34,060 nt of DNA, from NCBI GenBank assembly GCA_016866335.1, contig VGMT01000025.1, positions 1 through 34,060 on the forward strand, written 5' to 3'. Made by a program: the position numbers and the translations under genes. Position 1 is the stretch's first letter, and the number at the start of each line of letters is the position of its first letter. The notes beneath the pieces were generated by a model, which saw only the letters and a list, made by a program, of their open reading frames with translations, did no database searches and was not told where the DNA came from. This DNA comes from Bacteroidota bacterium. Its GTDB lineage: Bacteria; Bacteroidota; Bacteroidia; CAIKAF01. Of the stretch, positions 32,439 through 34,060 are shown one piece after another.

Positions 32439-32580
32439 GGCGGCAGCCGGGCTTTCCGGGCAAGTCCGCGGCCCGAAGCGGGGCAGTGCAGGCCCCGCAG
32501 TAGCTCCTAAAGTCGCTCTGCGGGTCGCTGCCTGCCAGCCGCTCCCGGCCTTGCGGGCTTGCCTCGTCAATCCCTGCCGC
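32439..32580 (+). repeat. R1 hairpin element, copy F
   Basis: This 142-bp element has ends GGCGGCAGCCGGGCTTTC and GTCAATCCCTGCCGC. The core AGCTCCTAAAGTCGC lies at its centre (32502-32516). The arms (CCGCGGCCCGAAGCGGGGCA and the facing right arm) are complementary but share little with other copies. It begins 67 bp upstream of the ABM gene's start, in the promoter zone of that minus-strand gene. Nothing else is seen in 32581-32803. Confidence 0.83.
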
Positions 32581-32803
32581 GGTGGCCTGAACCGCCTCAG
32601 GGTCGCCGAAAGCAAACAAGTAGGAAAAAATAATATTGACCTTAAATTCAGCTCCAAACAAAAAAAACAAGCCTCAGGGATAAATCCCAATTTAAATTTT
32701 TGTAGCGAAAAAACAACTAAGTACAGAAATATCCTATAATAAAATTTTTTAAACGAGTGATTTGAGGTTACTAATTATAAATTTTTATAGAGGGAAGAGG
32801 GGG

Positions 32804-33799
32804 TTATTTATTTAAAAAAATAAGTGGCTTATAAATTCTTGAAATCGCTTCGTATTCCTCCTGGCTAAGAATACCCAAATCAAGTAGTTCCTTAGCTTCT
32901 CGGAGTTTTTTAATGGCATCTTTTCTATTTCGATTAGTTTCGGCTAGGGCTACTTTTCCTTTCAATTTATTTGAAAACCCAAGAAAATACTCACGCCTAC
33001 TAACCCAAATAAAAAAAATTAGCCAAAACATAGTAGGGAGAGAAAATGTGTAAAAAGCAGAAGCAAAAAGAAATCCTTCACGATTTGATTTAACTTCTGG
33101 AACGTAAGTTTGAATATAAAGAACATATGAATAGGTGCATAATGCTAGGATTGAAAAAAAAACTGAAATATAAAATAGAATTTTATCTGCCGCAAGTTTA
33201 AAAAAATGATGATTTTCCCTTTTTTTATGCAAAACCGCCCCAAGAAAAAAGATAGCAAGTGCCCCACAAGGCCAACCCAATAGTAGATCCTCCATTTCAA
33301 AGGGTCCATAATCATAATAACTATCAAATTGTATACTTAAATAAAAAACAAGTATAACAATTAGGGAAGGGACTAAAACGGTAAGCAAAGTGTTAACATA
33401 AAAGGGCATACCAAAAGTCAGCTTGTTCAATTCTTGATATAAGGCCCATTCTATATAGATTGTCGTTATAAATAGTGGCAACCAAAGCAACAATAAAAAT
33501 GATGCATTAAAAGAAAAATCAGAATCAGTGTGGAATAAAAACAAATGAGAAAGAGCGCTAAAAATCAGCGGGGTAAATATTATTAGAAAAAGTTTAAAAA
33601 GAGGAATACGCACAATCTTATTGTTCGGCAATCCTGGGTTGGTATCTTCTTCAACATCTTTTACCGTATCGCTTTTATTATTGACTAAATTGTTGATATT
33701 TAAGTCCCCCTTTCTCTCCCTTATTAGAAGAGTCGCTGCCCAGCTTACTACTGCCAACACTAAAATTACTATAAATAAAGACGCAAGAGAATCGTTCAT
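32804..33799 (-). CDS. Membrane protein with SHOCT-like C-terminal tail
   Basis: This 331-residue AT-rich membrane protein is not recognised as a family. One hydrophobic segment opens the protein (residues 5-25), followed by a polar loop. Then come about six more segments, near 69-92, 98-118, 134-156, 176-192, 210-230 and 248-268. The last 40 residues carry the SHOCT-like motif KKLREAKELLDLGILSQEEY then EAISRIY, a short two-helix module often found at the ends of membrane or secreted proteins. There is no signal for enzymatic activity. Its low GC content contrasts strongly with the glycan operon and suggests transfer. Confidence 0.72.
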   Translation of the reverse strand: MNDSLASLFIVILVLAVVSWAATLLIRERKGDLNINNLVNNKSDTVKDVEEDTNPGLPNNKIVRIPLFKLFLIIFTPLIFSALSHLFLFHTDSDFSFNASFLLLLWLPLFITTIYIEWALYQELNKLTFGMPFYVNTLLTVLVPSLIVILVFYLSIQFDSYYDYGPFEMEDLLLGWPCGALAIFFLGAVLHKKRENHHFFKLAADKILFYISVFFSILALCTYSYVLYIQTYVPEVKSNREGFLFASAFYTFSLPTMFWLIFFIWVSRREYFLGFSNKLKGKVALAETNRNRKDAIKKLREAKELLDLGILSQEEYEAISRIYKPLIFLNK

Positions 33800-33994
33800 T
33801 TGAGCTATTTTGAAAAAATATAAGGACTAGGCTTCAAATTTAATTGCCATTTTTGTAAAGCCAAAATTTAAAAAATCACATTTTGCTAAATTGGTTCGCC
33901 TTAACCTTAAAAAGTTGAATCAAAACCATAATAGCCTCTGCAACTCCAGTCACCAACCCCAGCAAAACATACCCCAGGTGCGGGGCAGATTGCC

Positions 33995-34002
33995 TACCTT
34001 TG
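33995..34002 (+). promoter_or_regulatory. -7 promoter box for the edge gene
   Basis: TACCTTTG matches TAnnTTTG exactly and precedes the ATG at 34018 by 15 bp. No TTG lies at the usual 21-22 bp upstream. It supports a transcribed gene starting at the right edge. Confidence 0.4.
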
Positions 34003-34017
34003 TGAAAATTTACGCCC

Positions 34018-34060
34018 ATGTCATTAGGTTTTTCTAAAGTATTTCCCGCTTACAACGAAC
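34018..34060 (+). CDS. Start of a gene cut by the window edge
   Basis: Only 14 codons are visible, reading MSLGFSKVFPAYNE. The VFPAYNE string is what the first strand of a family 2 glycosyltransferase looks like, but 14 residues cannot prove it. A good -7 box stands 15 bp before the ATG. Confidence 0.45.
   Translation, partial: MSLGFSKVFPAYNE

Noticed and set aside
32373-32690. N-terminal extension of the ABM-type gene to 216 residues
   Set aside because: The added part is a translation of R1 copy F and its flank. The ABM fold begins directly after the ATG at 32372.

Overview
The window is chromosomal DNA from a member of the Bacteroidota (Bacteroidetes). The evidence is: a C-terminal type IX secretion sorting domain on a PKD protein; several signal peptides ending in AQ; a DUF4292-type lipoprotein next to a TPR protein and a sugar nucleotidyltransferase; and promoters of the form TTG-N21/22-TAnnTTTG. 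I cannot place the genus. No rRNA, tRNA, CRISPR array, transposase or integrase was seen.

Layout. (1) 121-6925, minus strand: a compact block of two amidohydrolase-like genes, a CysQ-type phosphatase and a secreted T9SS cargo protein. (2) 7158-10941, plus strand: an ACMSD-like decarboxylase coupled to a small lipoprotein, then a PIF1-like helicase with its own promoter. (3) 11158-14658, minus strand: sugar nucleotidyltransferase, TPR protein and DUF4292-like lipoprotein, with overlapping ends, probably serving the envelope. (4) 14960-15754: an orphan membrane protein. (5) 16470-18700: a toxin-antitoxin cluster. It holds a PIN toxin with a tiny downstream partner, an MNT gene followed by a frameshifted HEPN remnant, and an intact MntA/HepT pair. 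(6) 18905-19828: a membrane protein on the minus strand. (7) 20294-27014, AT-rich accessory block: NADAR protein, PPP-type phosphatase, zinc metalloprotease, GIY-YIG-like nuclease, a large protein with a PcfJ-like patch, and two small membrane proteins. (8) 27274-30746, GC-rich: PMT/GT39-like glycosyltransferase, TylF-like methyltransferase and heptose-7-phosphate kinase, a surface-polysaccharide operon. (9) 31377-34060: a PsbP/DUF1795-like secreted protein, an ABM-type small protein, an AT-rich membrane protein with a SHOCT-like tail, and the start of a further gene cut by the window edge.

The most striking non-coding feature is a family of six GC-rich intergenic elements of about 142 bp (R1). 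All six have conserved ends and a 15-bp core exactly at the centre. The two arms differ between copies but stay complementary within each copy, so every copy can fold into one long hairpin. Two copies (19996-20162 and 27071-27237) are nearly identical, lie in the same orientation and bracket the accessory block of region 7, which makes that block a candidate mobile or recombining segment. A second repeat family (R2, unit about 87 bp) forms a tandem array at 30801-31112, with single copies at 14755-14850 and, degenerate, at the left edge.

The best candidate for an undescribed system is the HExxH metalloprotease plus GIY-YIG nuclease pair (21984-23761). It sits beside NADAR and phosphatase genes in the repeat-bracketed block. 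A role in defence is inference only.
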